Shown here piece by piece: positions 22,050 to 22,447 of a DNA stretch of 22,447 bases. The notes under the pieces were generated by a model. It did no database searches. It was given only the letters and a program-made list of their open reading frames with translations, and was not told the origin of the DNA. This DNA comes from Endobugula sp965225895. GTDB taxonomy: Bacteria; Pseudomonadota; Gammaproteobacteria; Pseudomonadales; Cellvibrionaceae. The first letter of the stretch is position 1; each line of letters starts with the position of its first letter. The translations under genes were made by a program, and so were the position numbers. Location: contig CBDDBR010000001.1 of assembly GCA_965225895.1 (NCBI GenBank), positions 1 to 22,447 of the forward strand. Direction: 5' to 3'.

Positions 22050-22447
22050 TTATTTTATGATATGAACCCGCTGTGATCTTGTGACCGTATCAGGGTCTTT
22101 ATATGCTAACTGGGTGTGTTTAGCAGTAAACCCAAACCGTTTAACGTCTTTCACATAGAACGATAACGGCTCTTGATTCATCAAGGCCTCCCAAGGCACA
22201 TTCATTTCATCCGCCAGCTTTCTAGCCAGTGTTTTAGAGACACCACCCACATACCACTTTTCGCATTGATCAAATACCGTTTTAGGTATCTCTTGTGGTC
22301 GTTGGGTAGTGCCGTTATATACCGCCCCGTACTTTCGCCCCTGATTCATTAAACGACGATGAAACGGTTCAGCTCTTGCAATACTCTCACAACTACTCGC
22401 TACCTCTTCATCGCCAAAATAGGTTGGGTAATTACCATCTAATATTG
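22050..22447 (-). CDS. Genome packaging ATPase, P9-like (C-terminal part only)
   Basis: The last roughly 131 residues of the 233-aa ATPase, cut by the window end. It keeps YFGDEE and TTQRPQEIPK but lacks Walker A because the N-terminal part lies beyond the window; this is an edge effect and not a broken gene. Confidence 0.9.
   Translation of the reverse strand, partial: ILDGNYPTYFGDEEVASSCESIARAEPFHRRLMNQGRKYGAVYNGTTQRPQEIPKTVFDQCEKWYVGGVSKTLARKLADEMNVPWEALMNQEPLSFYVKDVKRFGFTAKHTQLAYKDPDTVTRSQRVHIIK

Larger units (their letters stand above)
21309..22447. repeat. Genome unit, third copy, partial (1,139 bp)
   Basis: The third copy begins inside the capsid gene and is cut by the window end inside the packaging ATPase gene. 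The last bases match 1133..1139 of the first copy. Confidence 0.95.

Overview
The window is a little over two head-to-tail copies of one 10,654-bp genome (1..10654, 10655..21308, and a partial third copy 21309..22447). Every gene recurs at +10,654 with the same translation. No host DNA lies between or around the copies, so the natural reading is a circular replicon read more than twice around: an assembly wrap, a rolling-circle concatemer, or a tandem array. The window opens inside the major capsid gene and closes inside the packaging ATPase gene.

The unit looks like a small tailless dsDNA phage of the PM2 (Corticoviridae) type, probably temperate or episomal, from a marine gammaproteobacterium. 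The evidence is a P2-like double jelly-roll capsid protein, a P9-like FtsK/HerA-family packaging ATPase, a phiX174-gpA-type HUH replication initiator, and many tiny single-span membrane proteins suited to an internal-membrane capsid. The host guess rests on the corticovirus affinity and on a gammaproteobacterial dif-like XerC arm; no 16S or host gene is present.

Layout of one unit (first-copy coordinates). A divergent control region (5683..5728) has two back-to-back promoters sharing the centre of a 32-bp palindrome. To the right on + lie a Cro/CI-like repressor (5771..6103), a spacer with a dif-like site (6175..6202) and a 16-bp palindrome (6264..6279), and a second HTH regulator (6369..6848) ending at a bidirectional terminator (6853..6870). 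To the left on - runs the early operon: a structured leader (5595..5671), four small genes, Rep (3120..4745), a run of small membrane and zinc-ribbon genes, then the ATPase (742..1443) and a terminator (702..725). A promoter region with TAAGCGAAC iterons (631..692) then starts the late operon: a 54-aa membrane protein, the capsid protein (10217..11053), small membrane proteins, a GNAT-like protein, a possible spike/penton protein, a membrane-anchored M15 peptidase and terminal small genes, ending at the shared terminator at 6853..6870. Nearly all - strand genes overlap by a few bases (ATGA, TAATG, TGATG, GTGA), so each operon appears translationally coupled.

How it may work together: the repressor holds the divergent switch. 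On derepression Rep starts rolling-circle replication, a late activator (not identified) binds the iterons, and virion proteins are made. The ATPase packages the circular genome through a membrane vertex, and the M15 peptidase opens the cell wall at entry or exit. No integrase is seen, so the dif-like site suggests use of host XerC/XerD.
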